Notes: a model not told the origin generated them from the letters alone. Positions 24,937 to 34,225 are shown, counted from the first letter of the stretch. The stretch: DNA of 64,000 nt from an uncultured Collinsella sp. (GCA_958439425.1 CAUBVH010000004.1:62001-126000), one strand, 5' to 3'. Translations and numbers: made by a program.

Positions 24937-25196
24937 CAGAAGCAGCTCCCTGTGCGTAATCTACACAGAGATATTCCTCTTTTGGCGATAGTGCTCACGC
25001 CACGGCCCTGGACGTAGATCCGATTTGCGTGCAGCAGAGGGGATTATGCCAGCTCGTGCGTGCGTTTTCAAGCTCGTCCCACAAATATATATAGGTTTAT
25101 GGAGCATTGGGCTCCGTTTACGGATTGTTCTGTATTTATGCTCGCAATTAAGCTCGAGGTTGGCTACACTATCCCTTGACCATTAAAGGGGTACGA
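24937..25196 (+). other. Non-coding gap upstream of the pyrR leader
   Basis: No gene is seen in this stretch. It includes an AT-rich patch (ACAAATATATATAGG near 25081), a small hairpin GGAGC/GCTCC near 25101-25116, and a possible -10 TACACT at 25165-25170 for the pyr operon without a good -35. Confidence 0.4.
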
Positions 25197-25285
25197 GATA
25201 CCCACATGGAATTACATAGCTGCCAAAGAGCAGCCCTTCCTGTGGGTGTCTGGTCCGCTTTAAGCGGTCGGGCATCTATTTTTTT
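25197..25285 (+). promoter_or_regulatory. Putative PyrR-type transcription attenuator
   Basis: Two mutually exclusive structures can form. An antiterminator pairs GATACCCACA (25197-25206) with TGTGGGTGTC (25241-25250). A terminator pairs TGTCTG (25247-25252) and CCGCTT with AAGCGG and CGGGCA up to 25274, then runs into seven T residues at 25279-25285. The arms overlap at 25247-25250. A hairpin, GCTGC/GCAGC around CAAAGA, lies inside and could be the PyrR site, though it does not fit the Bacillus consensus well. The first gene of the operon is pyrR, which supports this reading. Confidence 0.6.
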
Positions 25286-25312
25286 GACTGTGTCAGCAGT
25301 CAAGACATGTGA

Positions 25313-25909
<597 letters not shown>

Positions 25910-25913
25910 TACC

Positions 25914-26858
25914 GTGGCGTTCAACCATAAGCACCTGATCGACATTACCGAGTACTCCGAAGAGGACATCAAGCTCATCCTCGAGACCGCCAAGGCGTTC
26001 TCCGAGGTCAATGAGCGTGCGATCAAGAAGGTCCCCACGCTCAAGGGCAAGACCATCGTCAACATGTTCAACGAGCCTTCGACGCGCACCCGCAGCTCCT
26101 TCGAGCTCGCCGAGAAGCGTCTTTCGGCTGACAGCCTCAACTTTGGCGGCTCCTCGACCTCCACGGTCAAGGGCGAGAGCCTCGTCGACACCGTCGAGAC
26201 CCTCAACGCCTACAAGATTGATTGCATCGTCGTTCGCGATAAGCACGCCGGTGCTCCCTACATCGTCACGCAGAACTCGCCCGCGAGCGTCATCTGCGCC
26301 GGCGACGGCAAGCACAACCATCCCACGCAGGCCCTGCTCGACCTGTACACCATCTGGGAGCACAAGGGCGACTTCCACGGTCTTAAGGTCGCCGTCGTCG
26401 GCGATATCGCGCACTCCCGCGTCTGCGGCTCGCTGATCCCCGCCCTTAAGATCATGGGCTGCGAGACCTACGCCGTCGCCCCCGGCACGCTGCTGCCGCC
26501 GGCGCCCGAGGTCCTGGGCTGCGACCACGTGACGAGCGACCTCGATTCGGTACTCCCCGAGCTGGACGTCGTCTACATGCTGCGCGTGCAGCAGGAGCGC
26601 CTCGAGGGCGCTCCGTTCCCGACCATTCGTGAGTACCACAAGCTCTTCGGCCTGACCAAGGACCGCGAGAAGCTCATGAAGCCCGACGCGATCATCTGTC
26701 ACCCGGGCCCCATCAACCGCGGCGTCGAGTTCGACTCCTATATGGCCGACCACCCGCAACGCTCCGTCATCCTGGAGCAGGTCTACGCCGGTATCTGCGT
26801 GCGTATGGCTATCCTGTATCTGCTGCTTGGAGGTGCCGATAATGGCCTTGCTTCTTAA
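25914..26858 (+). CDS. pyrB: Aspartate carbamoyltransferase catalytic chain
   Basis: Joins carbamoyl phosphate and aspartate, step 2 of UMP synthesis. The 314-residue protein has the carbamoyl-phosphate loop FNEPSTRTRSSFELA, NHPTQALLDLYTIWEHKG and CHPGPINRGVEFDS. The GTG at 25914 is chosen because GGAGGTGA lies about 8 nt upstream; the earlier in-frame GTG at 25902 is inside that site. No pyrI regulatory chain is present nearby. Its end overlaps pyrC by 17 nt. Confidence 0.96.
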   Translation: MAFNHKHLIDITEYSEEDIKLILETAKAFSEVNERAIKKVPTLKGKTIVNMFNEPSTRTRSSFELAEKRLSADSLNFGGSSTSTVKGESLVDTVETLNAYKIDCIVVRDKHAGAPYIVTQNSPASVICAGDGKHNHPTQALLDLYTIWEHKGDFHGLKVAVVGDIAHSRVCGSLIPALKIMGCETYAVAPGTLLPPAPEVLGCDHVTSDLDSVLPELDVVYMLRVQQERLEGAPFPTIREYHKLFGLTKDREKLMKPDAIICHPGPINRGVEFDSYMADHPQRSVILEQVYAGICVRMAILYLLLGGADNGLAS

Positions 26859-28131
26859 GAATGCCCACGTCGTCGACCCGTCCGTCGAGCTTGACGGTGT
26901 CGTTGACGTCCTGATTGACGGCGATAAGATCGCCGAGGTCGGCGAGAATCTCGCCGTCGAGGGAGCCGAGGTCCGTGACCTTTCTGGCAAATATCTCGTC
27001 CCCGGCCTGGTGGATATGCACGTTCACCTTCGCGAGCCCGGCTACGAGGTCAAAGAGGACATCGAGAGCGGCACCCGTGCAGCTGCCAAGGGCGGCTTTA
27101 CCGGCGTGTGCGCCATGCCCAACACCGATCCCGTCACCGATAACGGCACCGTCGTGGAGTTCGTCAAGTCCCGCGCTGCCGAGGTCGGCCACTGCCGCGT
27201 CTATCCGTCGGGAGCCATGACCCGCGGTCTTAAGGGCGAGGCCATGTCCGAGATGGGCGATATGGTCGCCCACGGCGCCGTCGCCTTCACTGACGACGGT
27301 CGTGGCGTGCAGGGCGCGGGCATGCTCCGTCGCTGCATGGACTACGGCAAGATGTTCGGCAAGGTCTTTATGAGCCACTGCCAGGACGAGGACCTGGTCG
27401 GCCACGGCCAGATCAACGAGGGCAAGGTTTCGACCCGTCTGGCTCTCGAGGGCTGGCCGGCTGCCGGCGAGGAGCTCCAGATCGCCCGCGACATCGAGAT
27501 CGCCAAGCTGACCGGCGCCAAACTGCACATCCAGCACATCTCCACCGCCCATGGCCTGGAGCTCGTGCGTGCCGGCAAGGCCGCTGGCGTTCAGGTTACC
27601 TGCGAGGCCACGCCGCATCACATGTTCCTGACCGAGAACGACCTGGACGAAACCTACAACACTTCTCTCAAGGTCAACCCGCCGCTGCGTACCGAAGCGG
27701 ACGCCGAGGCCATCCGCCAGGGCGTCATCGACGGTACCGTCGACGCTATCGTCACCGATCACGCTCCCCACACTCCGTGGGAGAAGGCCCGCGAGTTTGA
27801 GCTTGCGCCCTTTGGCATGATCGGCCTCGAGACCTCCCTGTCGCTCGTACTTACCGAGCTGGTCAACACGGGCAAGATGAGCGTGGGCCGCATGGTCGAG
27901 CTCATGGCCATCAAGCCGCGTGAGATTCTGGGCCTCGACCAGGTTCAGGTCAAGGCGGGCTCCGTTGCCGACCTGACCGTGTTCGACCCCTCTGCCACCT
28001 GGACGGTCGGTGAGGACGGTTATGAGTCGCGCGCCGAGAACTCCGGTTTTGCCGGCCGCACGCTTACCGGTCGTGCCACCGATGTGTTTGTCGGCGGTAA
28101 GCAGACGCTCGCCGACGGCTGCATCTGCTAG
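26842..28131 (+). CDS. pyrC: Dihydroorotase
   Basis: Cyclises carbamoyl aspartate to dihydroorotate, step 3. The 429-residue protein is the class I zinc amidohydrolase: DMHVHLREPGYE (metal His pair), GFTGVCAMPNTDP, later metal ligands in HCQDEDL and LHIQHIST, and the catalytic Asp in VTDHAPHTPWEK. The ATG at 26842 follows GGAGG (26829-26833) by 8 nt, inside the pyrB end. A hairpin at 28152 lies between it and pyrK. Confidence 0.96.
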   Translation: MALLLKNAHVVDPSVELDGVVDVLIDGDKIAEVGENLAVEGAEVRDLSGKYLVPGLVDMHVHLREPGYEVKEDIESGTRAAAKGGFTGVCAMPNTDPVTDNGTVVEFVKSRAAEVGHCRVYPSGAMTRGLKGEAMSEMGDMVAHGAVAFTDDGRGVQGAGMLRRCMDYGKMFGKVFMSHCQDEDLVGHGQINEGKVSTRLALEGWPAAGEELQIARDIEIAKLTGAKLHIQHISTAHGLELVRAGKAAGVQVTCEATPHHMFLTENDLDETYNTSLKVNPPLRTEADAEAIRQGVIDGTVDAIVTDHAPHTPWEKAREFELAPFGMIGLETSLSLVLTELVNTGKMSVGRMVELMAIKPREILGLDQVQVKAGSVADLTVFDPSATWTVGEDGYESRAENSGFAGRTLTGRATDVFVGGKQTLADGCIC

Positions 28132-28151
28132 CATAGCCTTATCGCTTTTGT

Positions 28152-28180
28152 GCGCGGTGCCCTTGCGGTGCCGCGCTTTC
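28152..28180 (+). terminator. Hairpin between pyrC and pyrK
   Basis: A 10-bp stem with two wobbles, with arms 28152-28161 and 28167-28176, is followed by TTTCTGTT. It may reduce but not stop read-through to pyrK. Confidence 0.45.
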
Positions 28181-28223
28181 TGTTCGTTTTGACCATGCAA
28201 TCGCATGGGGGATTGGAGCGTCT

Positions 28224-29015
28224 ATGCCCACACCTTCCACTGCACGCATGCACGACTTCGAGGTCGTCTCGAACAAGGAGATCGCCGAGGGCATCTTCTC
28301 GCTCGTAATCTCGGCCCCCAAGCTTGCAAGTGCGCTCAAGCCCGGTCAGTTTGTGAACATCGCCGTGCCCGGCGATGCCTCTTCGCTGCTTCGCGTGCCC
28401 CTGAGCTTCTATCGCGCCGACGCCCAGGCCGGCACCGTCGAGCTGTGGTACGCCGTCGTGGGCGACGACACCCGCCGTCTGTCGCAGATGGCCCCCGGTT
28501 CCACTTCTAACCTGCTGGGCCCTGGCGGCCGCGGCTGGCTTGTTCCCGAGGGCACCAGGAAGGCGCTGCTCGTTGCGGGCGGCATCGGTGTTCCGCCCGT
28601 GCTGTGCCTTGCCGGCATGCTCGTCGAGCAGGGTGTGGCCGTCGACGTGTGCCTGGGCTTTGGCACCGCGTCCAAGGCCGTGGGAGTCGATGAGTTCCGC
28701 GCGCTGTGCGATACGGTCAACGTGTGCACCGACGACGGCTCGCTCGGCACGCACGGTTTTTGCACCGATCCTGCCGCTGAGCTGCTTGGCGAGGGCGGCT
28801 ACGACTACGTCGCCAGCTGCGGCCCCGCTGTCATGATGAAGAAAGTCGCCGCCGCTGCCGCCGAGGCCGGTGCGTACTGCGAGGTGTCGCTTGAGCGCAT
28901 GATGAGCTGTGGCTTTGGCGCCTGCAACACCTGCAATGTCGAGACGGTCGACGGTATGAAGGGTGCTTGCATGTGCGGCCCCGTGTTCGATGCTTCCAAG
29001 GTGGTGGTCTTCTAG
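28224..29015 (+). CDS. pyrK: Dihydroorotate dehydrogenase electron-transfer subunit
   Basis: PyrK passes electrons from PyrD to NAD+ through FAD and a [2Fe-2S] cluster. The 263-residue protein has an FAD domain (PGQFVNIAV, RVPLSFYRAD), an NAD domain (LLVAGGIGVPPVLCLAGML) and the C-terminal cluster ligands in MSCGFGACNTCNVE and GACMCGPVF. The ATG at 28224 has TTGGAG upstream. Its TAG shares a base with the pyrD GTG start, as expected for two subunits of one enzyme. Confidence 0.95.
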   Translation: MPTPSTARMHDFEVVSNKEIAEGIFSLVISAPKLASALKPGQFVNIAVPGDASSLLRVPLSFYRADAQAGTVELWYAVVGDDTRRLSQMAPGSTSNLLGPGGRGWLVPEGTRKALLVAGGIGVPPVLCLAGMLVEQGVAVDVCLGFGTASKAVGVDEFRALCDTVNVCTDDGSLGTHGFCTDPAAELLGEGGYDYVASCGPAVMMKKVAAAAAEAGAYCEVSLERMMSCGFGACNTCNVETVDGMKGACMCGPVFDASKVVVF

Positions 29016-29938
29016 TGGGTACCGTTAACATGGCCGTCGATTTCGGCGGCGTCAAGATGCAGAACCCCATCAACACCGCAGCCGGTACCTTTGGCTACGG
29101 TTGGCAGTTCCAGAACTTCTTTGATGTTTCCCAGCTGGGCGCCATCACCACCAAGGGTTGCGCTGCCGAGCCCTGGCCCGGCAACCCCGCGCCCCGCATG
29201 GCCGAGATTCCCGGCGGTATGATCAACTCCGTGGGCCTTCAGAACCCCGGCGTGGCCGCCTTTGCCCGCGAGTCCGGTCCGTGGCTCGAACAGCTGTCCA
29301 AGGACGGCTGCCAGGTCATCTGTCAGGTTGCCGGCCACTCCGTTGACGAGTTTGTCCGCGCACTCGAGATGTATGTCGAGCTGTGCCCCTGGGCTGCTGG
29401 CTACGAGATCAACGTGAGCTGCCCTAATATCGCCGCCGGCGGTGCCGCCATGGGCTCCACGCCCGAGGGCGCCTCTTCCGTTATGGCTGCTTGCCGCAAG
29501 GTGACCGATAAGCCGCTGTTCGTCAAGATGGCTCCGGTCAACGTCGCCGAGATCGCCAAAGCCCTCGAGGCCGCAGGCGCCGACGGCCTTTCGGTCATCA
29601 ATTCCATCCAGGGCATGGCCATTGACGTGCACACCCGCAAGTCCCGCGTTGCCAAACCCAAGGGCGGCCTTTCGGGTCCACTGTGCCACCACATCGCCGT
29701 TCGCATGGTCTGGGAGGTCGCTCAGGCCGTCGATATCCCCATCAACGGTGTCGGCGGCGTCATGACGGGCGAGGATGCGGCCGAGTTTATCCTGGCTGGC
29801 GCTACCTGCGTGTCGGTCGGCATGGCCAACTTCGTCGATCCGTGCGCCTCGCTCAAGATCGCGCACGAGCTCGAGGCCTGGGCGGAGTCCCAGGGCGTGA
29901 AGGACATCAACGAGCTGGTAGGTGCTTTCGAATGCTAG
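29015..29938 (+). CDS. pyrD: Dihydroorotate dehydrogenase, class 1B catalytic subunit
   Basis: Oxidises dihydroorotate to orotate with FMN, step 4. The 307-residue protein has NTAAGTFGYGWQF near the start, GGMINSVGLQNPG, the catalytic Cys in EINVSCPNIAAGG, and the FMN phosphate loop NGVGGVMTGEDAAEF. The GTG at 29015 has AAGGTGG upstream; an internal ATG at 29030 is possible. The partner pyrK immediately upstream defines the NAD-linked class 1B enzyme. Confidence 0.96.
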   Translation: MGTVNMAVDFGGVKMQNPINTAAGTFGYGWQFQNFFDVSQLGAITTKGCAAEPWPGNPAPRMAEIPGGMINSVGLQNPGVAAFARESGPWLEQLSKDGCQVICQVAGHSVDEFVRALEMYVELCPWAAGYEINVSCPNIAAGGAAMGSTPEGASSVMAACRKVTDKPLFVKMAPVNVAEIAKALEAAGADGLSVINSIQGMAIDVHTRKSRVAKPKGGLSGPLCHHIAVRMVWEVAQAVDIPINGVGGVMTGEDAAEFILAGATCVSVGMANFVDPCASLKIAHELEAWAESQGVKDINELVGAFEC

Positions 29939-30648
29939 AGACCGATGCCCGCGACCGTGTTATCGTCGCCCTCGACTGCGACCGTGAGCGTGCGCTCGAG
30001 CTCGCCCACGAGCTTTCTGGTCATGCCGCTTGGCTCAAGGTCGGCATGACGCTCTATTACGCTGAGGGCCCCGAGATCGTCAAGACGTTCAAGGACCTGG
30101 GCTTTAAGGTCTTCCTCGACCTCAAGTTCCATGACATTCCGCATCAGGTGCGCGGTGCCGCCCGTTCGGCCTCGCTTGCCGGTGCCGACCTGCTCTCGGT
30201 CCACGGTTTGGGTTCGGGCGCCATGCTCGCCGCGTGCCGTGAGGGTGCCGAGGAGGCGCGCGAGGACCGCGCCAAGCTCGTTGCCATTACCGTGCTCACG
30301 AGTATGAACCAGGATGCGCTGGCCGAGATCGGCGTCGAGTCGCCCGTTGCCGAGGAAGCCGCCCGTCTGGCAAAGCTTGCCCAGACCAACGGCATCGACG
30401 GCATCGTGTGCTCGCCGATGGAGGCTCATGACATGCGTGAGCTGCTCGGTCCCGACGCGCTGATCGTGACCCCGGGCGTGCGTCCGGTGGGTGCCGCTCT
30501 TGGTGACCAGTCCCGCGTGGCGACGCCTTCCCAGGCTATCGAGCGTGGTGCAAGCCACATTGTTGTGGGACGTCCCATCACCGGTGCCGACGATCCGGTT
30601 GCTGCCTTTGACGCCATCGTCGCCGAGCTGGTCGAAAACGTCGCGTAA
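29932..30648 (+). CDS. pyrF: Orotidine 5'-phosphate decarboxylase
   Basis: Makes UMP from OMP, the last step. The 238-residue protein has VIVALDCDRE, the catalytic set DLKFHDIPHQV, and TPGVRPVGAALGDQSRVATP near the C-terminus. The ATG at 29932 overlaps the pyrD stop, with AGGTG 8 nt upstream. A longer open frame back to 29683 is only a shadow of pyrD. pyrE and the carbamoyl-phosphate synthase genes are not in the window, so they must be elsewhere. Confidence 0.96.
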   Translation: MLETDARDRVIVALDCDRERALELAHELSGHAAWLKVGMTLYYAEGPEIVKTFKDLGFKVFLDLKFHDIPHQVRGAARSASLAGADLLSVHGLGSGAMLAACREGAEEAREDRAKLVAITVLTSMNQDALAEIGVESPVAEEAARLAKLAQTNGIDGIVCSPMEAHDMRELLGPDALIVTPGVRPVGAALGDQSRVATPSQAIERGASHIVVGRPITGADDPVAAFDAIVAELVENVA

Positions 30649-30693
30649 AAGATTCCCCTAAGTCACCACTTTTGGGTCTCATTAGCACAAAAT

Positions 30694-30757
30694 AGCCCCT
30701 GTGCCTGCGTAAACTTTCCAATCCTTTGTGTGGAATCGCAGGTCAGGGGCTTAACTT
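30694..30757 (+). terminator. Long hairpin after pyrF
   Basis: AGCCCCTG (30694-30701) and CAGGGGCT (30744-30751) enclose a second stem CCTGCG/CGCAGG and an inner TTCCA/TGGAA, then TTAACTTT. It probably ends the pyr transcript. The rest of 30649-30887 holds the mihF promoter region. Confidence 0.6.
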
Positions 30758-30834
30758 TGGGCGCAGTATATTGCACTTTTTGCGGGTATCGTCTAACCTA
30801 TGGAGCCGCTATTGGGCATTTTGTACGTTCTACG

Positions 30835-30843
30835 TGCTAAAAT
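30835..30843 (+). promoter_or_regulatory. Extended -10 promoter of mihF
   Basis: TGCTAAAAT, about 45 nt before the mihF ATG, with no good -35. A second candidate upstream is TTGCAC (30771-30776), 17 bp, TAACCT (30794-30799). Confidence 0.5.
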
Positions 30844-30887
30844 GCCAATTATTGAATCAGATATAACCCAACTATTTGGAGGTACGA

Positions 30888-31196
30888 ATGGCACTCCCTC
30901 AGCTTACCGATGAGCAGCGCAAGCAGGCTCTTGAGAAGGCTGCTGCCGCACGTCACGCCCGCGCTGAGCTTCGCGAGCAGATCAAGAAGGGCGAGAAGTC
31001 CCTCGAGTCTGTGCTCAACTCCGATGACCCCATCGCTTCCCGCATGAAGGTTTCCACCCTCATCGAGTCTCTCCCTGGTTATGGCAAGGCCAAGGCCGCC
31101 AAGATCATGGAGGAGCTCGGTATCTCCGCTACCCGTCGCGTCCAGGGCCTCGGTGTCCGTCAGCGCGAGCAGCTCCTCGAGCAGCTGACCAAATAA
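30888..31196 (+). CDS. mihF: Integration host factor, actinobacterial type (mIHF)
   Basis: A small nucleoid-associated DNA-bending protein specific to Actinomycetota, unrelated to proteobacterial IHF. The 102-residue protein has a charged N-terminal helix (LTDEQRKQALEKAAAARHAR) and the helix-two-turn-helix region LPGYGKAKAAKIMEELGISA followed by RRVQGLGVRQREQLLEQL. The ATG at 30888 follows TGGAGG by about 6 nt. Its stop abuts the gmk start, the order mihF-gmk-rpoZ being typical for actinobacteria. This is one of the best taxonomic markers in the window. Confidence 0.95.
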   Translation: MALPQLTDEQRKQALEKAAAARHARAELREQIKKGEKSLESVLNSDDPIASRMKVSTLIESLPGYGKAKAAKIMEELGISATRRVQGLGVRQREQLLEQLTK

Positions 31197-31766
31197 GTGA
31201 GCGCTCAGGATTCCAAGCTCTTTGTGATTTCTGGACCGTCAGGCGCAGGCAAGGGTACGCTCGTCACTCGTGTGCGCGAGCGCCGCTCGAACCTGGGTCT
31301 GACGGTTTCGGCTACCACGCGAGCACCACGCAAAGGTGAGGTCGACGGCGTCAACTACTTTTTTCTGACGCGCGAGGAGTTCGACCGCCGCGTGGCAAAC
31401 GGTGAGTTTGTTGAGTGGGCCGAGGTCCACGGTAACTGCTACGGCACGTTGGTGAGCGAGGTCACATCCAAGCTCGCTTCGGGCTCGTCTCTGATTTTGG
31501 AGATCGATGTCCAGGGCGCCCTGCAGGTGAAGGAGCGTTTCCCCGAGGCCGTGCTGATCTTTATCAAGCCGCCTTCGCTTGAGGTGCTCCGCGAGCGTCT
31601 AGTCGGTCGCGGTACCGAGACGCCCGAGACGATTGAGCTGCGTATGGCAAACGCCGCCGATGAGCTTGCCCTTGCCGACCGCTACGACGACGTCGTGGTG
31701 AATGACGATCTCGACCGCGCGACCGATGAGCTCGTTCGCGTTCTCGATATGCATGAAAGGATCTGA
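31197..31766 (+). CDS. gmk: Guanylate kinase
   Basis: Phosphorylates GMP to GDP. The 189-residue protein has the P-loop VISGPSGAGKGTL, TVSATTRAPRKGEVDGVNY (GMP site), EIDVQGALQVKERFP and LRERLVGRGTE. It starts with GTG at 31197 directly after the mihF TAA; translation is probably coupled. rpoZ starts 5 nt after its stop. Confidence 0.96.
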   Translation: MSAQDSKLFVISGPSGAGKGTLVTRVRERRSNLGLTVSATTRAPRKGEVDGVNYFFLTREEFDRRVANGEFVEWAEVHGNCYGTLVSEVTSKLASGSSLILEIDVQGALQVKERFPEAVLIFIKPPSLEVLRERLVGRGTETPETIELRMANAADELALADRYDDVVVNDDLDRATDELVRVLDMHERI

Positions 31767-31771
31767 GGTCC

Positions 31772-32053
31772 GTGTCCGTTGTAAAGCCTTGCATTGACGA
31801 TCTTCTGGAGAAGACCGATCACAACCGCTTCCTGCTCGCTTCGCTTGCCTCCAAGCGCGCCTGCGACATCAATAGCATGCTGCGTGGCCAGCACAACCGC
31901 GTGCTTGCCGTCCAGGATGTCGATGACATCACCATCGGGCTTTCCGGTGCCGATACCATCTCGATGGCTATGGACGAGATTGTCGACGGCGACATCTCTT
32001 ACGACGAGGCCCGTTACGAGAAGGCGCTCGGCCACAAGGTTGCTGAAGCCTAA
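31772..32053 (+). CDS. rpoZ: DNA-directed RNA polymerase omega subunit
   Basis: Omega assists assembly of RNA polymerase. The 93-residue protein has the conserved LASLASKRACDINSML, equivalent to the AxxAxxRA region, and a C-terminal acidic stretch. The start is GTG at 31772 with GAGG close upstream. It lies between gmk and thiI with only 5-nt and 0-nt gaps. Confidence 0.93.
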   Translation: MSVVKPCIDDLLEKTDHNRFLLASLASKRACDINSMLRGQHNRVLAVQDVDDITIGLSGADTISMAMDEIVDGDISYDEARYEKALGHKVAEA

Positions 32054-33298
32054 ATGGCGGCTCGCGTCTGCCTAGTCCACTATCACGAGGTTGGGCTGAA
32101 GGGCAAGAACCGCGCACATTTTGAGCATATCCTCATGGATAATATCAAGGCGGCCTTGGCCGCCTTTTCCGTGAACGCCGTGTCTCGAATTTCCGGTTAT
32201 ATCCTCGTGACCTTTAACGAGCATCAGGCCGACGAGGCGGCGCGTGTCATCCGCACCGTCCCCGGCGTTGCCCGTGTGTCTTTGGCGTATCACACCAACC
32301 GCGACCCGCAGGAGTACTGCGCCGCCGCTGTGAAGGCGCTGCGCGAGTTTGGTTCCTTCGATTCGTTTAAGGTGCACGCCAAGCGCTCCAATACTGACTA
32401 TGAGCTCACCTCGATCGATATCAATCGACAGGTTGGCGAGGTGCTGTGTGAGGCGTTTCCCGATAAAAAGGTCCAGATGCACGACCCCGACGCGATGGTG
32501 CACGTTCTGGTGGTTCAGGGTAGTGTCTACGTGTATGCGCGCTCCGAGCGCGGCGTTGGCGGCCTTCCGGTGGGTTCTGCCGGCAAGGTCGTGACGCTGC
32601 TGTCGTCGGGTATCGATTCTCCGGTGGCGACTTGGATGCTCGCGCGTCGCGGCGCGGTCTGCGTGCCGGTGCATTTCTCCGGTCGTCCGCAGACGCCCGA
32701 TACGAGCGAGTATTTGGTGCAGGATATCATCCGTGCGCTTGAGCCGGGTGTCCAGATCGGCCGCCTGTACGTGGTGCCGTTTGGCGACTGCCAGCGTGAG
32801 ATTTCGGTCACCTGTCCCAGTAACCTGCGCGTTATCATGTATCGCCGCATTATGTATTCGGTTGCCGAGCGCATTGCACACATCGAGGGTGCCAGGGCCA
32901 TCGTTACGGGCGAATCGCTTGGGCAGGTTGCCTCCCAGACGCTCGAGAACATCATGGCCGTCAACGAGGCCGTGAAGATTCCCGTGTTCCGTCCTCTCAT
33001 CGGTTCGGACAAACAGGAGATCATCGCACGCGCCGAGGAGATCGGTACGTTCGATATCTCGACTGAGGCCGCTCCCGACTGCTGCACGTTGTTTATGCCG
33101 CGCCGTCCCGAGACTCACGCTAAACTCGATGCCGTGCATGAGGCCTGGGAGTTGTTCGATCATGAGGAGATGATCGAGCGCCTGCTCAAACAGACCGAGT
33201 ACATCGACTTCGAGAGCAACACGTATAAGGCCCCTAAGACCTTAAAACGCAAACATTCGGAGCTTGCTCCGCGTGAGATTTACCAAGATCACGAGTAA
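32054..33298 (+). CDS. thiI: tRNA 4-thiouridine sulfurtransferase ThiI
   Basis: ThiI puts sulfur on U8 of tRNA and can serve thiamine thiazole synthesis. The 414-residue protein has an N-terminal ferredoxin-like/THUMP region (about residues 1-165) and the PP-loop VVTLLSSGIDSPVATWML with MYRRIMYSVAERIA and TGESLGQVASQTLENI. It lacks the C-terminal rhodanese domain of the E. coli protein, so it needs a separate sulfur donor. The ATG follows the rpoZ stop with no gap. A terminator follows at 33309. Confidence 0.95.
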   Translation: MAARVCLVHYHEVGLKGKNRAHFEHILMDNIKAALAAFSVNAVSRISGYILVTFNEHQADEAARVIRTVPGVARVSLAYHTNRDPQEYCAAAVKALREFGSFDSFKVHAKRSNTDYELTSIDINRQVGEVLCEAFPDKKVQMHDPDAMVHVLVVQGSVYVYARSERGVGGLPVGSAGKVVTLLSSGIDSPVATWMLARRGAVCVPVHFSGRPQTPDTSEYLVQDIIRALEPGVQIGRLYVVPFGDCQREISVTCPSNLRVIMYRRIMYSVAERIAHIEGARAIVTGESLGQVASQTLENIMAVNEAVKIPVFRPLIGSDKQEIIARAEEIGTFDISTEAAPDCCTLFMPRRPETHAKLDAVHEAWELFDHEEMIERLLKQTEYIDFESNTYKAPKTLKRKHSELAPREIYQDHE

Positions 33299-33308
33299 AT
33301 TTGTGTAT

Positions 33309-33341
33309 AGACCGACGATGCGCCTGTATCGTCGGTCTTTT
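33309..33341 (+). terminator. Terminator after thiI
   Basis: AGACCGACGAT (33309-33319) pairs with ATCGTCGGTCT (33328-33338), then TTT. Confidence 0.82.
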
Positions 33342-33416
33342 GGTATCTGGGCAAATGATGCCAAGATGTTCATTCGCTGACGTGTGTCTGAATAAATGGA
33401 CATTTTTTCGCAAGGT

Positions 33417-33436
33417 TTAGGTCAGCTTTTGGTTTG
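33417..33436 (+). promoter_or_regulatory. TTAGGT/TTTGGT 11-bp-phased direct repeat upstream of comEA
   Basis: TTAGGT at 33417-33422 and TTTGGT at 33428-33433 are 11 bp apart. The stretch GGTCAGCTTTTGGTTTG (33420-33436) is identical to 4020-4036. The repeat ends 79 bp before comEA, like the 75 bp at yraN. No usual -10 is seen at a proper distance. Confidence 0.55.
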
Positions 33437-33511
33437 ACCGCGAAAACTGGTGTGGACGTGCGGAAGCTGCGGCGTTCGTTTCCTGACACGATGGTGTTGG
33501 GAGGTTTTGCT

Positions 33512-34225
33512 ATGGCGCAGCGCGAACAACACGAACGAGTCAAAAAGATGGACCGCTGGGCGGGCAAACTGCTCGGTCATAAGGCAGTGGTGATGGCGAT
33601 ACTGGTCGTCATTGCGATGGCGAGTGGACTGGCAATGGCGAACTTTGGCGGCGGTGCCGGCGGTGTGTCGTTTGAGTGCACTGACGGTTCGGGCTCGTTA
33701 GCGGAGCCGGGATCCGGCGATGCTTCGAGCGGAAAGACATCCGAAGGCTCTTCGACTAAGGCTTCTGCCGCGGCAGAGGTCTATGTCGATGTCGATGGCG
33801 CCGTTGTGTCGCCCGGCGTATATCGTCTCAAGGACGGCGCACGGGTCGCTCAGGCGATTGATGCCGCAGGCGGGCTGGCGCCCGAGGCAGACGTTACGGG
33901 GCTCAATCGGGCATCCAAGGTCGTCGATGGGCAGAAGATTCACGTTCCAACGGTAGGGGAGCAGCAGGCGTCCATTGCGGAAGCCGGTGTTGATGGTGGG
34001 GCTTCGGCGTCATCGGGCATGAGTGGCGCAACGGGCCTAGTAAACATCAATACGGCAAGCGCAGAAGAGCTGCAGACGCTTTCGGGCATCGGCCCCTCCA
34101 TGGCCCAGTCGATTATCGATGAGCGGACAAAGAACGGTGCTTTTGCCTCGGTTGACGATCTGATGCGTGTGTCGGGAATCGGCGAGAAGAAGCTTGCCAA
34201 AATCAAAGATTGCATCTGCGTATGA
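33512..34225 (+). CDS. comEA: Competence protein ComEA
   Basis: The surface DNA receptor for natural transformation. The 237-residue protein has one N-terminal membrane helix (KAVVMAILVVIAMASGLAMA), a Ser/Gly linker, a SLBB domain (VYVDVDGAVVSPGVYRLKDG) and a C-terminal double helix-hairpin-helix (VNINTASAEELQTLSGIGPS, then LMRVSGIGEKKLAKI) that binds DNA. The ATG at 33512 follows GGGAGG by 7 nt; an upstream TTG frame start at 33434 has no ribosome site. Its TGA overlaps the comEC ATG. Confidence 0.96.
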   Translation: MAQREQHERVKKMDRWAGKLLGHKAVVMAILVVIAMASGLAMANFGGGAGGVSFECTDGSGSLAEPGSGDASSGKTSEGSSTKASAAAEVYVDVDGAVVSPGVYRLKDGARVAQAIDAAGGLAPEADVTGLNRASKVVDGQKIHVPTVGEQQASIAEAGVDGGASASSGMSGATGLVNINTASAEELQTLSGIGPSMAQSIIDERTKNGAFASVDDLMRVSGIGEKKLAKIKDCICV

